From Saprospiraceae bacterium (GTDB lineage: Bacteria; Bacteroidota; Bacteroidia; Chitinophagales; Saprospiraceae): a stretch of 64,000 nucleotides of DNA. The position numbers and the translations under genes were made by a program. The notes beneath the pieces are model-generated. The model did no database searches, was not told the DNA's origin, and saw only the letters and a list, made by a program, of their open reading frames with translations. This document shows positions 35,387 to 45,100 of the stretch, one piece after another. Location: NCBI GenBank assembly GCA_020627705.1, contig JAHDGJ010000004.1:62001-126000 (forward strand), given 5' to 3'. The stretch's first letter is position 1, and every line of letters starts with the position of its first letter.

Positions 35387-36829
35387 ATGAAAAAGATATT
35401 TTACATATTAACCCTTTGTTTTTTCTCCATGCACCTTTCTGCACAACTTCCTGATGGAAGTATCGCACCAAATTTTGAAGTGACCGATCTCGAAGGCAAC
35501 AGCTACGAGCTTTATGAATTGCTAGACCAAGGTCAAAGTGTCATCTTGGACATTTTTGCCACTTGGTGTCCTCCTTGTTGGAATTACCATACTTCAAACG
35601 CTTTAAAAGATGCTTTTGAAGCATACGGACCCAATGGTACAAATGAATTGTTTGTATTTGGTGTGGAAGGCGATGGATCCACCAATATTGATTGCCTTTA
35701 TGGTCCAACAGACTGTAATGACTCGACGTTCGGAGATTGGGTTACTGGAGTGCCATACCCTATTGTAAATGACAACAGCATAGCAGGCCTTTATAATCTT
35801 CCTTATTGGCCTGTAATTTATGTCATATACCCAAACAGACAGGTTTATGAAATAGGACAAGCGCCTGTATCGGAAATAGAATCTTGGTTAGCTAACAAAC
35901 CTTCTTTAACGAGTGGTCCTTCTCCAACTCTTATAAACACTAAAGTTGTAGACGCTCAGCAAGATTATTGTACTGATTTAGTCGTTACTGCTCCGTATTA
36001 TATGGTGAGTAACATGGGAGATGAAGAGGTTACTAGTGTGGATATATCAGTAACAAATAACGGTCAGGTTATTTATGAAGAAATATGGACTGGAAATGCT
36101 GGACCTTATCAATTGATTTCTGAAATTCAATTGCCTAGTGAAGTCGTTTTTGGCAATGCCGTAATCGAACTTACTTTATCTAACATTAATGGCAGTGGAT
36201 CTTCAAAGAGTTATCCTACGCATATTACGCTTGAAGCGAAAAACTCTATCACCGTCAATACTTCATCTGATGACAATGTAGCAAATGATAATACGAGGTA
36301 TGAAATTCAAAATGAAGACGGAGAGGTTGTAGCCTCTCAATCAATCGCTGCTGGAATGGCAAATCAAAGCTATACACATTTCTTAGCGAACACGGGTTGT
36401 TATTCGATCTGGGTATATGACAGTGGTGGCAATGGATTGGACGCAGAACTTACCGCAATGGATCAAGATGGCAATGTGGTTTATTATAACGATTATGAAA
36501 ACGACCCATTTGAAGCTTTAGATATTAAAAATTTCAACGTTGCCAGTCTTAGTAATACTGATGAGCTTGCCTCAGATTTGAAATGGTCTGTTTCTCCAAA
36601 CCCTGTACAAAATCAACTTGATCTGAATCTTACTGCTTTTGATGATAAGGAAGTTCAAGTTTCTATTCTGAGTGTAAATGGCCTAAAATTATTTCAGCGT
36701 ATATCTCTTGATTTAAGAAAAGGATCAAATACAAAATCCATCAATACTTCAGAGCTTTCTAATGGATTATATTTTATAAACATTGAAAGCAAAGGAAAGG
36801 TTAGTACGAAAAGATTTGTAAAAATCTAA
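35387..36829 (+). CDS. Secreted thioredoxin-fold (TlpA-like) protein with T9SS sorting domain
   Basis: 480 residues: signal peptide ending LSAQ, a thioredoxin/AhpC-TSA domain (residues about 25-180) with the redox motif FATWCPPCWNYHT (CPPC), a middle beta-rich region containing IWVYDSGGNGLDAE (residues about 190-390), and a C-terminal T9SS type A domain: SVSPNPVQNQLDL, VNGLKLF, LSNGLYFINI, ending RFVKI. The CPPC motif suggests disulfide exchange or reduction outside the outer membrane, an unusual place for it but common in this group's annotations. Followed by a strong terminator. Confidence 0.88.
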   Translation: MKKIFYILTLCFFSMHLSAQLPDGSIAPNFEVTDLEGNSYELYELLDQGQSVILDIFATWCPPCWNYHTSNALKDAFEAYGPNGTNELFVFGVEGDGSTNIDCLYGPTDCNDSTFGDWVTGVPYPIVNDNSIAGLYNLPYWPVIYVIYPNRQVYEIGQAPVSEIESWLANKPSLTSGPSPTLINTKVVDAQQDYCTDLVVTAPYYMVSNMGDEEVTSVDISVTNNGQVIYEEIWTGNAGPYQLISEIQLPSEVVFGNAVIELTLSNINGSGSSKSYPTHITLEAKNSITVNTSSDDNVANDNTRYEIQNEDGEVVASQSIAAGMANQSYTHFLANTGCYSIWVYDSGGNGLDAELTAMDQDGNVVYYNDYENDPFEALDIKNFNVASLSNTDELASDLKWSVSPNPVQNQLDLNLTAFDDKEVQVSILSVNGLKLFQRISLDLRKGSNTKSINTSELSNGLYFINIESKGKVSTKRFVKI

Positions 36830-36851
36830 AATGAATATTTCGTTTGGACAT

Positions 36852-36888
36852 AAAAAAAGCCTTTCTAAAGTAGAAAGGCTTTTTTTAT
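36852..36888. terminator. Strong bidirectional intrinsic terminator
   Basis: AGCCTTTCT and AGAAAGGCT form a perfect 9-bp stem with A-run before and T-run after, between the convergent thioredoxin-fold and ribBA genes. Confidence 0.93.
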
Positions 36889-36902
36889 TCTATCCGAGCA
36901 GA

Positions 36903-38054
36903 CTATATTTTTACATAATCCACAATATTTAAATCGTAAGCATTCAAGGCATACCTTCTTTCTACATTAGAGGTAAGAAGTTTCATGTTTCGAATGTTGA
37001 GGTCTTTTAATATTTGAGCGCCTATTCCAATATTTCTTTGAATCGTACTTTTAGAATTTTTAGGATGAGGATTCTCAAACTCTCCCCTTTCTTGATGTTT
37101 TAGAAGTTTTTCTATAGTTAGCAAAAGTTCATCTTTGTGATCTTCTTGTCTTATCAATAAAAACACTCCTTTTTGTTCTTCCTCGAGTTTTTTCAAGGTT
37201 TGTGAAAACATTTTACCATGATCCTTCATAATTGATGCAATCAAATCGCTGGTATTCGTTGACGCATGCACCCGTGTTAAAATGGCGTCGTTATCTTCCC
37301 ATTCTCCTTTTACAATTGCCAAATGAACCAATTCAGAATCTTGCTCGATGTAAGAGATCAAATTGAATTTTCCATATTCAGTATCGACCAAAACTTCCTT
37401 TGATCTAGATATGAGACTCTCTGTTCTCATCCTATAGCTTACCAAATCTTTAATGGTAATTAATTTGAGGTCCAACGCTTTGGCCAAAATCTTCAACTGA
37501 GGTAATCGAGCCATGGTGCCATCAGCATTTAGAATCTCAACCAATACACCAACAGGTTGAAATCCAGCCAATTTGGCCAAATCTACAGCCGCTTCCGTAT
37601 GTCCGGATCTTCGCAAGACACCTCCTTCTACCGCCACCAAAGGAAAAATATGTCCTGGTCTAGCAAAATCGTCGGCCACCGTTTCTCCTTCACAGATAGC
37701 TTTTATTCCTGTGGCCCTATCATATGCAGATATCCCTGTAGTGCATCCTTTTTTTCGATAGTCAATGGAAACCGTGAAGGCAGTACGATGCAGATCAGTA
37801 TTACTCGAGACCATTGGATTGAGATCCAATTTTGTTGCCTTATCTTGACAAAGAGGAGTACAAATCAGGCCCCTTCCATGCGTGGCCATAAAGTTTATCA
37901 TTTCAGGATTAACCATTTCGGCAGCTCCAATGAAATCCCCTTCGTTTTCTCTATCCTCGTCATCTACAACGATCACTAATTTACCCTGCCGAATATCCGC
38001 TATGGCTTCTTCAATGGTATTGATTTGTATCTCAGATTTTACTTCTACGCTCAT
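36903..38054 (-). CDS. ribB: RibBA-type protein: DHBP synthase with a degenerate GTP cyclohydrolase II domain
   Basis: 383 residues. Residues 1 to about 205 are an intact 3,4-dihydroxy-2-butanone-4-phosphate synthase: VDDEDRENEGDF (about 30-41), CTTGISAYDRA, FARPGHIFPLVA and RRSGHTEAAVDLA, the metal and substrate sites. Residues about 208-383 align with GTP cyclohydrolase II, but the zinc site HSECLTGD...CDCG is HASTNTSDLIASIMKDHG (263-280) with no cysteine, and the active-site LRQEGRGIG is IRQEDHKDELL. Later family pieces remain (NIGIGAQILKDL). So the first riboflavin-branch activity is expected and the second is very doubtful; another GTP cyclohydrolase II should exist elsewhere. No FMN riboswitch was seen upstream. 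Confidence 0.88.
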   Translation of the reverse strand: MSVEVKSEIQINTIEEAIADIRQGKLVIVVDDEDRENEGDFIGAAEMVNPEMINFMATHGRGLICTPLCQDKATKLDLNPMVSSNTDLHRTAFTVSIDYRKKGCTTGISAYDRATGIKAICEGETVADDFARPGHIFPLVAVEGGVLRRSGHTEAAVDLAKLAGFQPVGVLVEILNADGTMARLPQLKILAKALDLKLITIKDLVSYRMRTESLISRSKEVLVDTEYGKFNLISYIEQDSELVHLAIVKGEWEDNDAILTRVHASTNTSDLIASIMKDHGKMFSQTLKKLEEEQKGVFLLIRQEDHKDELLLTIEKLLKHQERGEFENPHPKNSKSTIQRNIGIGAQILKDLNIRNMKLLTSNVERRYALNAYDLNIVDYVKI

Positions 38055-38234
38055 ATATATCTATTAATGGTAGGCTAAGAATAAAGTTCAAATATCCAAC
38101 TCTCAAAAACAAAATTCACCCTTATTTCATTTTTTATATCACTTATTGAAGAGTATGTGACATAAGTCAAAAGAAGCCTACAAAAAAGCTGCCTTTCGTT
38201 TCAATGAACCGTCTCAAAAGAAACATTCATATCA

Positions 38235-38738
38235 ATGAAACGATTTTTATTCAGTTTAAGCCTCTTGCTCTGTATACAATTTAAAAGTAGTGCCCAAAAT
38301 GTAAAATTCCCGTTGTTGGAATTTACAAACGCAGAAAACCTTGTGATTACAGAAATATCTACACCTAAGGGCGAAAATTTTACAAAAATTGATTTCGAAC
38401 TTTTCTCGGATCAAAATCAGCACTTAAGTATTCCTAAAGGCATGTATTTAAACAATGCAGAAGATCAAAGACTGCGATATGAACTAATTGGAGTTGAAAA
38501 CAATCAATTTATACCTGGGGAATGGTATCCCTTAGAAGCAAACAAAGAGTATAGCTATGCTTTATTGTTTGAAGCGATTGACGAATCCACTAAGTATATC
38601 AATATTTATGAACCTAAAATTCCAAATGTAGAACCTTGGTCTTGGAGAAAAGTACATGTCAAAAAAGTGGAATCTAAAGCCGATTTGTCCGTACCCGTAT
38701 CTGCTCCTAAAGACAAGAAGAAAATTATCGGCTACTAA
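38235..38738 (+). CDS. Hypothetical exported protein
   Basis: 167 residues with a clear signal peptide (MKRFLFSLSLLLCIQFKSSAQ). The mature part is beta-rich with conserved-looking aromatic patches (FELFSDQNQHLSIPKG, WYPLEANKEYSYALLF, EPWSWRKVHVKK) and a basic tail ending KKIIGY. No family recognised. It stands alone, two bases from the convergent cyclophilin stop. Confidence 0.7.
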   Translation: MKRFLFSLSLLLCIQFKSSAQNVKFPLLEFTNAENLVITEISTPKGENFTKIDFELFSDQNQHLSIPKGMYLNNAEDQRLRYELIGVENNQFIPGEWYPLEANKEYSYALLFEAIDESTKYINIYEPKIPNVEPWSWRKVHVKKVESKADLSVPVSAPKDKKKIIGY

Positions 38739-38739
38739 T

Positions 38740-39243
38740 CTATGACTTAATTTCTATGGATAGGATTTGATCGCCTTGTCGAATGTCATTTACCGTGCTC
38801 TGATCTTCATCGCCCACTACCTTTCCAAAAACAGTATGATTTCCATCCAACCAATCCGTAGCAATGTGCGTTATAAAAAATTGGCTACCATTGGTGCCTG
38901 GACCGGCATTTGCCATAGATAAAATCCCAGGAGCATCATGACGAAGTTCTGAATTAAATTCATCTTCAAAATTATAACCTGGTCCGCCAGTACCAGTGGA
39001 TAATGGGCATCCTCCCTGAATCATAAAGTCAGAAATCACTCGATGAAAGGTCAATCCATCATAATAACCGGCTTTTGACAGTTCAATAAAATTGCAGACC
39101 GTTTTTGGGCAAAGCTTCGCATACAATTCAATATTAATGTCTCCCTTTTCGGTATGTATACATGCAAAAACATTGGAGTCATAAGAGGCTTGACTCATAC
39201 TCAATTGGATAAGTGCTGGATCAATTTTATCTAAAGCTGACAT
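38740..39243 (-). CDS. Cyclophilin-type peptidyl-prolyl isomerase
   Basis: 167 residues. Cyclophilin core: [37 protein letters not shown] (catalytic Arg in FHRVI and the QGG motif), [20 protein letters not shown] and [10 protein letters not shown]. It lacks a signal peptide, so it is cytoplasmic. It catalyses cis-trans isomerisation of X-Pro bonds in protein folding. It is convergent with the hypothetical exported gene, one base apart, with no separating terminator seen. Confidence 0.95.
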   Translation of the reverse strand: MSALDKIDPALIQLSMSQASYDSNVFACIHTEKGDINIELYAKLCPKTVCNFIELSKAGYYDGLTFHRVISDFMIQGGCPLSTGTGGPGYNFEDEFNSELRHDAPGILSMANAGPGTNGSQFFITHIATDWLDGNHTVFGKVVGDEDQSTVNDIRQGDQILSIEIKS

Positions 39244-39327
39244 ATGCTAATTTTTTGCGCGAAGCTATTGTTTTAGTAAAGAAGTATGAAATATCTGTAC
39301 ACCTTTCTTGATAAAATAATGGTAGAA

Positions 39328-39690
39328 TTATGTCCTAGGTATAAATTTTATTGAAATAGAATTTACACAGTGCCTCGTATTTTTATCCGTAAACCTTTCC
39401 CCTTCGAATACGTGTCCTAAATGGCCTTTACAGTTTCGACAGACTATTTCAACCCTACGTCCATCAGCATCAGGTACACGTTCTACCTTCTCAGAAATGT
39501 CATCGTCAAAAGATGGCCAACCACAGCCAGAATCAAACTTGGCAGTCGAATCATACAGTTCTTCTTCGCATTGCTTACAGACATATATGCCATCAGCATA
39601 AAACTTATCATACTCCCCAGTAAAGGGCCGCTCTGTCCCTTTCTTGATAATGACATACTCTTCTTCTGGAGTTAATTTATTTCTTTTCAT
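39328..39690 (-). CDS. msrB: Peptide-methionine (R)-S-oxide reductase
   Basis: 120 residues, stand-alone MsrB. Two zinc CxxC pairs (YVCKQCEEELY and VCRNCKGHLGH), SGCGWPSF, and the catalytic Cys in RHCVNSISIKF at the C-terminus. It reduces the R form of methionine sulfoxide in proteins. Its start codon shares one base with the msrA stop (overlap at 39690), so the two are translationally coupled. ATG start at 39690. Confidence 0.96.
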   Translation of the reverse strand: MKRNKLTPEEEYVIIKKGTERPFTGEYDKFYADGIYVCKQCEEELYDSTAKFDSGCGWPSFDDDISEKVERVPDADGRRVEIVCRNCKGHLGHVFEGERFTDKNTRHCVNSISIKFIPRT

Positions 39691-40229
39691 TATTCTTCTT
39701 TAAGTAGTGATGAATGAAGCCTCTTCAACTTTTTAACTTTTGGGTTTATAACTACCATGCAATATCCATGAAAACCATTTCGATTGTAAAAATTTTGATG
39801 ATTTTGTTCGGCTGGATAAAAAGCTTTGAGTGGACTAATCTCCGTTACAATTGGATCACTGTAAAGCAACTTCGCCACCTCCGAAATCGAACGTTCTGCT
39901 GATTCTTTCTCGGACTCTTTGGTGTAATAAATTACAGATCTATACTGGGTACCTCTATCATTGCCCTGACGATTTAGCGTGGTAGGATCATGTGCCGTCC
40001 AAAACACTTCTAATAATGTTTTGAAATCAATTTGCGAAGAATCGTACGTTATCTCCACAACCTCCGCATGTCCCGATAGACCCGTACATATTTCTTTGTA
40101 TGTCGGATTTGTAGAAGCTCCTCCAGAATATCCCGAAACAACCTCTTTTACACCTTTTAAACGTTGAAAAACTGCCTCTGTACACCAAAAACACCCACCT
40201 CCGAAATATGCTTTTGCTAATTCTGCCAT
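39690..40229 (-). CDS. msrA: Peptide-methionine (S)-S-oxide reductase
   Basis: 179 residues. Seen: the catalytic motif GGGCFWCTEAVF at residues 10-21, GVKEVVSGYSGG, HAEVVEITYD and FWTAHDPTTLNRQGNDRGTQYRS, all diagnostic of MsrA. It reduces the S form of methionine sulfoxide; no signal peptide, so cytoplasmic. First gene of the msrA-msrB operon, divergent from the small membrane protein gene at 40.3 kb. Confidence 0.97.
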   Translation of the reverse strand: MAELAKAYFGGGCFWCTEAVFQRLKGVKEVVSGYSGGASTNPTYKEICTGLSGHAEVVEITYDSSQIDFKTLLEVFWTAHDPTTLNRQGNDRGTQYRSVIYYTKESEKESAERSISEVAKLLYSDPIVTEISPLKAFYPAEQNHQNFYNRNGFHGYCMVVINPKVKKLKRLHSSLLKEE

Positions 40230-40278
40230 AATTATTGAGTTAATTTTGTCAACAGCTAAAGGATTAAATAAGTTTACA

Positions 40279-40560
40279 ATGCCGAGGATATCCTACTTAG
40301 AATCAATATTAATACAATTAGTACTTTATTCTATTGTTTGGTTGATTGATGAATTTGTGGGTTCTCTTTTATGCATATTAATCCCCCCTATTGCTTTGGT
40401 AACGCTCATAATCTCGGGCATAATCGAACGCATTGAAAAATCCAATATTCCTAAAAGTTATTATATCCACATGTTGTTAATTATGATTTGCCCCTTGGTT
40501 GTAGGCGTGGCATTTTTCGTACTTTATAAGGGTCAACTAGAATGGATCATAACAAAATAG
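40279..40560 (+). CDS. Small membrane protein
   Basis: 93 residues from ATG at 40279 (an in-frame TTG at 40246 adds eleven polar residues). Three hydrophobic segments at about residues 8-28, 31-50 and 65-85, with a charged loop ERIEKSNIPKSYY between the second and third. No family recognised. It ends four bases before the M43 protease gene, so may be co-transcribed with it. Confidence 0.65.
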   Translation: MPRISYLESILIQLVLYSIVWLIDEFVGSLLCILIPPIALVTLIISGIIERIEKSNIPKSYYIHMLLIMICPLVVGVAFFVLYKGQLEWIITK

Positions 40561-40564
40561 ATAA

Positions 40565-42088
40565 ATGATGAAAAGAACCAAGTTAGTCTATACTTTAGTG
40601 CTTTTATTGCCTTTCCTCATTACCTACGAAAGCCAAGCCCAAAGAACATGTGGGACAGATATCTACCATGCAAAATGTATGGAAGATGAAAGATTTGCCA
40701 AGCAATTTGATACGGCTCAAAAAGTATTACATGCCAACATTGACTTTTTAAAAAAATCAGCATGCAACGACCCCATTTTAATACCAGTGGCAGTACATTT
40801 TAATGGTAATATTGATGACAGCGATCCTACTTGCCTCATCAATAAGAGCTTTCAGCAAATCGAAGTTATGAATGCTGATTTTGGGGCATACAATTTTGAA
40901 ATCATTAGTTTTCTCGAACTTGCTAATGCATGCCCAGACACTTACGCTGCTGAGGTCCTTTCCCAAGGCAGCTGCATACAGTTTTATCTCGCATCAAAAA
41001 ATCATCCGGATTGCCAAGCTGCATCGGATCTAATTGGAGGATTTGCCATCACTGTAGGCAAACATTCTTGGCCAAACGCAAGCGATTGCTGGTCTGGCTA
41101 TTTAAATATTTTTGTTGAAAATGATTTAGATCATTTGGGCTTGGCCCCATTGTTTGGAGGACTAAACCCTAATGGCAATGGTATCCAAATCGCAGCAGGC
41201 GCATTTGGAGGTATTGGATCTTCTTGTACCTCAGGAGTACCTTTAGATTCTAATGTCCCCTTCCATTTAGGAAGAACAGGAACACATGAAGCAGGACATT
41301 ATTTTGGATTGCGGCATGTTTTTGAAGGATGTGGCAATGCAGATCAAATTGAAGACACCCCAGATCAAGAAGAATCTAATACAGGGAGTCCATTGGTGGA
41401 TTTTTCTGATTGCATTTCGGATGCCATAAATTCTTGCGGCAGTCAAGACTTCTTTTTTAGTTTTTTGGATTATGTTGATGATGCCAGCATGTGGATCTTT
41501 ACGGATGATCAATGTCAAGTTATGGAACAGACTGCAATGATGGGGGCCTTCCTGTCTGACAAAGGCAGCCCTATTGTTCGCAGCAAATACCAATTTGAGT
41601 TTGTTGACATCAACAATAATCCCATCACTTTGCCGGAAGAAACCAAGATCATTTTTCATGTTAACACACAAACTGATACCCTTTCACCCGTAGATCTTTT
41701 TTTGGAAAACAGCCTAGTTTATCCTTCTCCATATATCCCACCTTTGCAAGATCTAAAAATTTCATTTTACAATGACACCAATGTTACGCACTCCTTATCT
41801 GCTTTGGATCTTTTGGCTATACAAAAACACATCTTAAATATTCAACCTTTTACCAATCCTTTTCAAAGCTTGGCGGCGGATACAAACAACTCGGGAAGCC
41901 TCTCTGCGCTAGATCTTTTGGACGTTCAAAAAGTACTGTTGGCCATTAATCCTGCATTTGCTGGAAAGGCGTCTTACTCTTTTTATTTTGAAAATTGCTC
42001 AAATTGCCAAATATTGACTTTGCCTGCACCCGACGGATCGGTACAAAATATTAAGGTAACTGTAGTGAAAAACGGAAACGTCAATTAA
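40565..42088 (+). CDS. Secreted M43-like zinc metalloprotease with dockerin-like C-terminal repeats
   Basis: 507 residues: signal peptide ending SQAQ, then a pappalysin-type (M43) domain with zinc motif HEAGHYFGLRH (241-251). The Met-turn position reads SFLDY (Leu301), where Met is normal and where the downstream paralogue has NYMDY. The C-terminus carries two dockerin-like repeats, SLSALDLLAIQKHIL and DTNNSGSLSALDLLDVQK, the second with a full calcium-loop pattern D-x-N-x-S-G. No T9SS sorting domain is visible. Residues 70-310 are closely similar to the next gene, indicating tandem duplication. Expected to cleave proteins outside the cytoplasm; the dockerin-like part may mediate attachment. 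Confidence 0.87.
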   Translation: MMKRTKLVYTLVLLLPFLITYESQAQRTCGTDIYHAKCMEDERFAKQFDTAQKVLHANIDFLKKSACNDPILIPVAVHFNGNIDDSDPTCLINKSFQQIEVMNADFGAYNFEIISFLELANACPDTYAAEVLSQGSCIQFYLASKNHPDCQAASDLIGGFAITVGKHSWPNASDCWSGYLNIFVENDLDHLGLAPLFGGLNPNGNGIQIAAGAFGGIGSSCTSGVPLDSNVPFHLGRTGTHEAGHYFGLRHVFEGCGNADQIEDTPDQEESNTGSPLVDFSDCISDAINSCGSQDFFFSFLDYVDDASMWIFTDDQCQVMEQTAMMGAFLSDKGSPIVRSKYQFEFVDINNNPITLPEETKIIFHVNTQTDTLSPVDLFLENSLVYPSPYIPPLQDLKISFYNDTNVTHSLSALDLLAIQKHILNIQPFTNPFQSLAADTNNSGSLSALDLLDVQKVLLAINPAFAGKASYSFYFENCSNCQILTLPAPDGSVQNIKVTVVKNGNVN

Positions 42089-42111
42089 ATTTGTGCGCTT
42101 AAGCTGATCAT

Positions 42112-45100
42112 GTGAAAAATATAGGACTCCTTTTTGTTTTTAGTATTCTTGGATTTAATCTTTTCTCTCAGTCTAACCACAACAGATGTGGTGCAGATCA
42201 TCATCATGAGCTTCAGATGGAAGACCCAGATTTTGCTCAGTCTTTCAACAAATTTCAAAAAGAAATTTACGATGCTGTTGATCACGAACAAAGAATACCT
42301 TGTGGTGCGCCGCTCTTAATACCTGTGGCCGTTCATTTCAATGGCAATATTGATGCTTCAAATCCACAATGTTTGATAGATAAATGTTTAGAGCAGATTG
42401 CTGTTTTAAACGAGGACTTTGGAGGGTATAACGCAGATATTACCAACTATTGCGATCTTTCGGACGCATGTCCTACAGATTATCCTGCTGATGTAGTCAC
42501 AGGTGGAGCTTGCATGCAATTTTGCTTGGGTAGTACCAATCATCCGGCTTGTGAGCCTGCAGCAAACTTGATTGGTGGATTTGCCATTACCGTAGGTCAA
42601 TACAGCTGGACAGGCGGTGAAGATGCACCTTGTTGGTCAGGATACATGAATATATTCGTTGAAGACAATACCGGCTTTTTAGGAATTGCTCCTCTTTTTG
42701 GCGGTGCGGATCCAGATGGAAATGGTTTCCAAGTGGATGCTGGGGCTTTTGGAGGTAATCTAGCTGCACCTTGTACTTCTGGAACATCCTTGGATAATTT
42801 CGGATCGTATAACCTTGGTCGAACAGCTACACACGAAGCGGGCCACTATTTTGGATTACAACATACTTTTGCTGGTTGTGGAGGAGGAGATGGCATATCC
42901 GATACGCCGCCTCAAAATTCATCCAACTTTGGATGTCCTTCAGTAAATACAAACAACTGCAACAGTACAGCAAATTCTTGCGGCACCATAGATTTTTGGT
43001 TTAACTATATGGATTACGTTAATGATGCCTGTATGTGGATGTTTACTGAAGAACAATCACAAGTGATGTTTAATGTAGCCAATGGTGCTTCTTGGAACTC
43101 TGGTAAATGCTCTTCTACCCAATTCTATAATCCAACATTCCCTAATGGTTGTTTGAGCAGCACTATTCCAGTGGACCTAAATCTTATTTCTCAAGCTGAT
43201 CCATTGTGTGCAGGGGAAAGTACAGGATCCATTGAAGTTGAAGCAATTGGAGGGACTCCTCCCTTTACGTTTTTAATTAACGGGACAAGCAATGGTTCTA
43301 ATCCAGTCTTCAACTTATTAAATGGCGGGTTTTATACCATAGAAGTTCAAGACGCTGCTGGACAATCTGATATTTTGAATGTCACCCTTAATGAACCGGA
43401 TGCGTTTTCAGCAGAAGCCGTCAATATCGAACAAGTCAATTGCAACGGTTTAAGTTCAGGCTATTTTGATGTTTTCATAACGGGAGGCACCTCGCCGTAT
43501 GACGTGACAATAAATGGCAATGCATTTGGTGATCAAACAAGTTTCGATAATCTTCCAGCTGACACTTATGATGTAACAGTCGAGGACAATAACAATTGTC
43601 TTACTCAATTTCAGTTGGAAATTACAGAACCAAACGAATTAAATGCAGAGGCTTTTTCTATTACCAATGTAGATTGTTTTGGTGCTGACAATGGTACCGC
43701 TGATATCAGTATAGTCGGTGGTACTGGCCCTTATGATTTAACCATGAATGGATTTTTCTTGGGTGACCAAACCAGTTTTATAAATCTTGGTCCTGACTTT
43801 TATTTTGTCAATATCATTGATGCTAACAACTGTGCGTTTGATTTAGAGTTTGAGATAACTGAACCACCTCAAATGAATGAAGAAGTAACGGTACAAGATG
43901 CAAGTTGCTTCAATACCCAGGACGGTTCGTTTCAATTAAGCATCGATGGCGGAGAAGCACCTTACAACCTTAACTTTGATGGACAAGATTATGGTTCTCA
44001 GCTTATCTTAAATAATTTAGAAGCTGGTACATACCCAAGTGTAATAACTGATAATAACGACTGTTCAATAAATTTTTCGATTGAGATTTCTGCTCCTCCA
44101 GAAATAGAAATAAGTCTAGATGATAGTGGTCCAAAAACCTGTTATGAAGACAGTGATGCATTTATGAATTTTACTGCCTCTGGTGGCAGCGCTGGGTTTA
44201 CATATACCATAAATAACAGCACCACAAATACTACTGGATTATTCGAAAATATATCTGGAGATAGTCTATTCATACTCGTGGAAGATCAAAATGAATGTTT
44301 GTTTTTAGACACTTTTTTGGTGCCTGGTCCTGCTCTTTTAGAATTAAATACCAGCGATTTGGTAAATAACAGTTGTTTTGGAGAATCAATGGGAAGCCTG
44401 GACCTTGTGGCCTTAGGTGGAAATGGGAACAACACTTTTGAACTTGAAGGATATGGTATAAATACTACTGGGCGATTTGAAAACCTACCTTCTGATATTC
44501 CTCTGTACGCCACAGTAACCGACGCCAATAATTGCATCGCATATGACACAATAGAGCTCTCCCAACCAGAGGAGATTGAAGTAAGTTTACTAAATCTAAA
44601 TGAGGTAAGTTGCGGCGGCAATAACGATGGGTTGATAGAAGTGGTAGCTGAAGGAGGCAGTGGAACTTTTATGTATAGTTTGGATAATGGCACCCCTCAA
44701 ACTTCAGGATTGTTTAGTGATTTAAGTGGAGGAAATTACATTATAAATGTTCAAGATAATTCGGGCTGTAGTGTTGATTATCCTGTCGAATTGTCTGAAG
44801 ATTCTCCTTTAGCACTAAGTCTAAATAGCGTTGTAGATGCGCAATGCGAAGGTGATTTTTCTGGAAGTATTTCTGTAACCGCATCTGGTGGTGCCGGAAT
44901 GATCGTATATACTCTGGATGCGGTAACAAACGATACAGGAGTTTTCAACGGACTTACTGTTGGCAATTATACGGTAACGGCCACTGATGAGATGGATTGC
45001 ACAGACTTTTACAATTTCGAAATCTTAGCAACAAGTACATTGGCTTTGCAAACCCTTATGTCAAATGATCCGTCCTGCTTCGGTGAAAATGATGGGCAAA

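Noticed and set aside
38055-38234. FMN riboswitch upstream of ribBA
   Set aside because: None of the conserved RFN-element sequence (AGGGTGAAATTC-type boxes) is present on either strand in the 180-bp upstream region.
41800-41960. Dockerin repeats as proof of a cellulosome
   Set aside because: Dockerin-like repeats occur in many non-cellulosomal Bacteroidota proteins, and no cohesin or cellulase gene is visible here.
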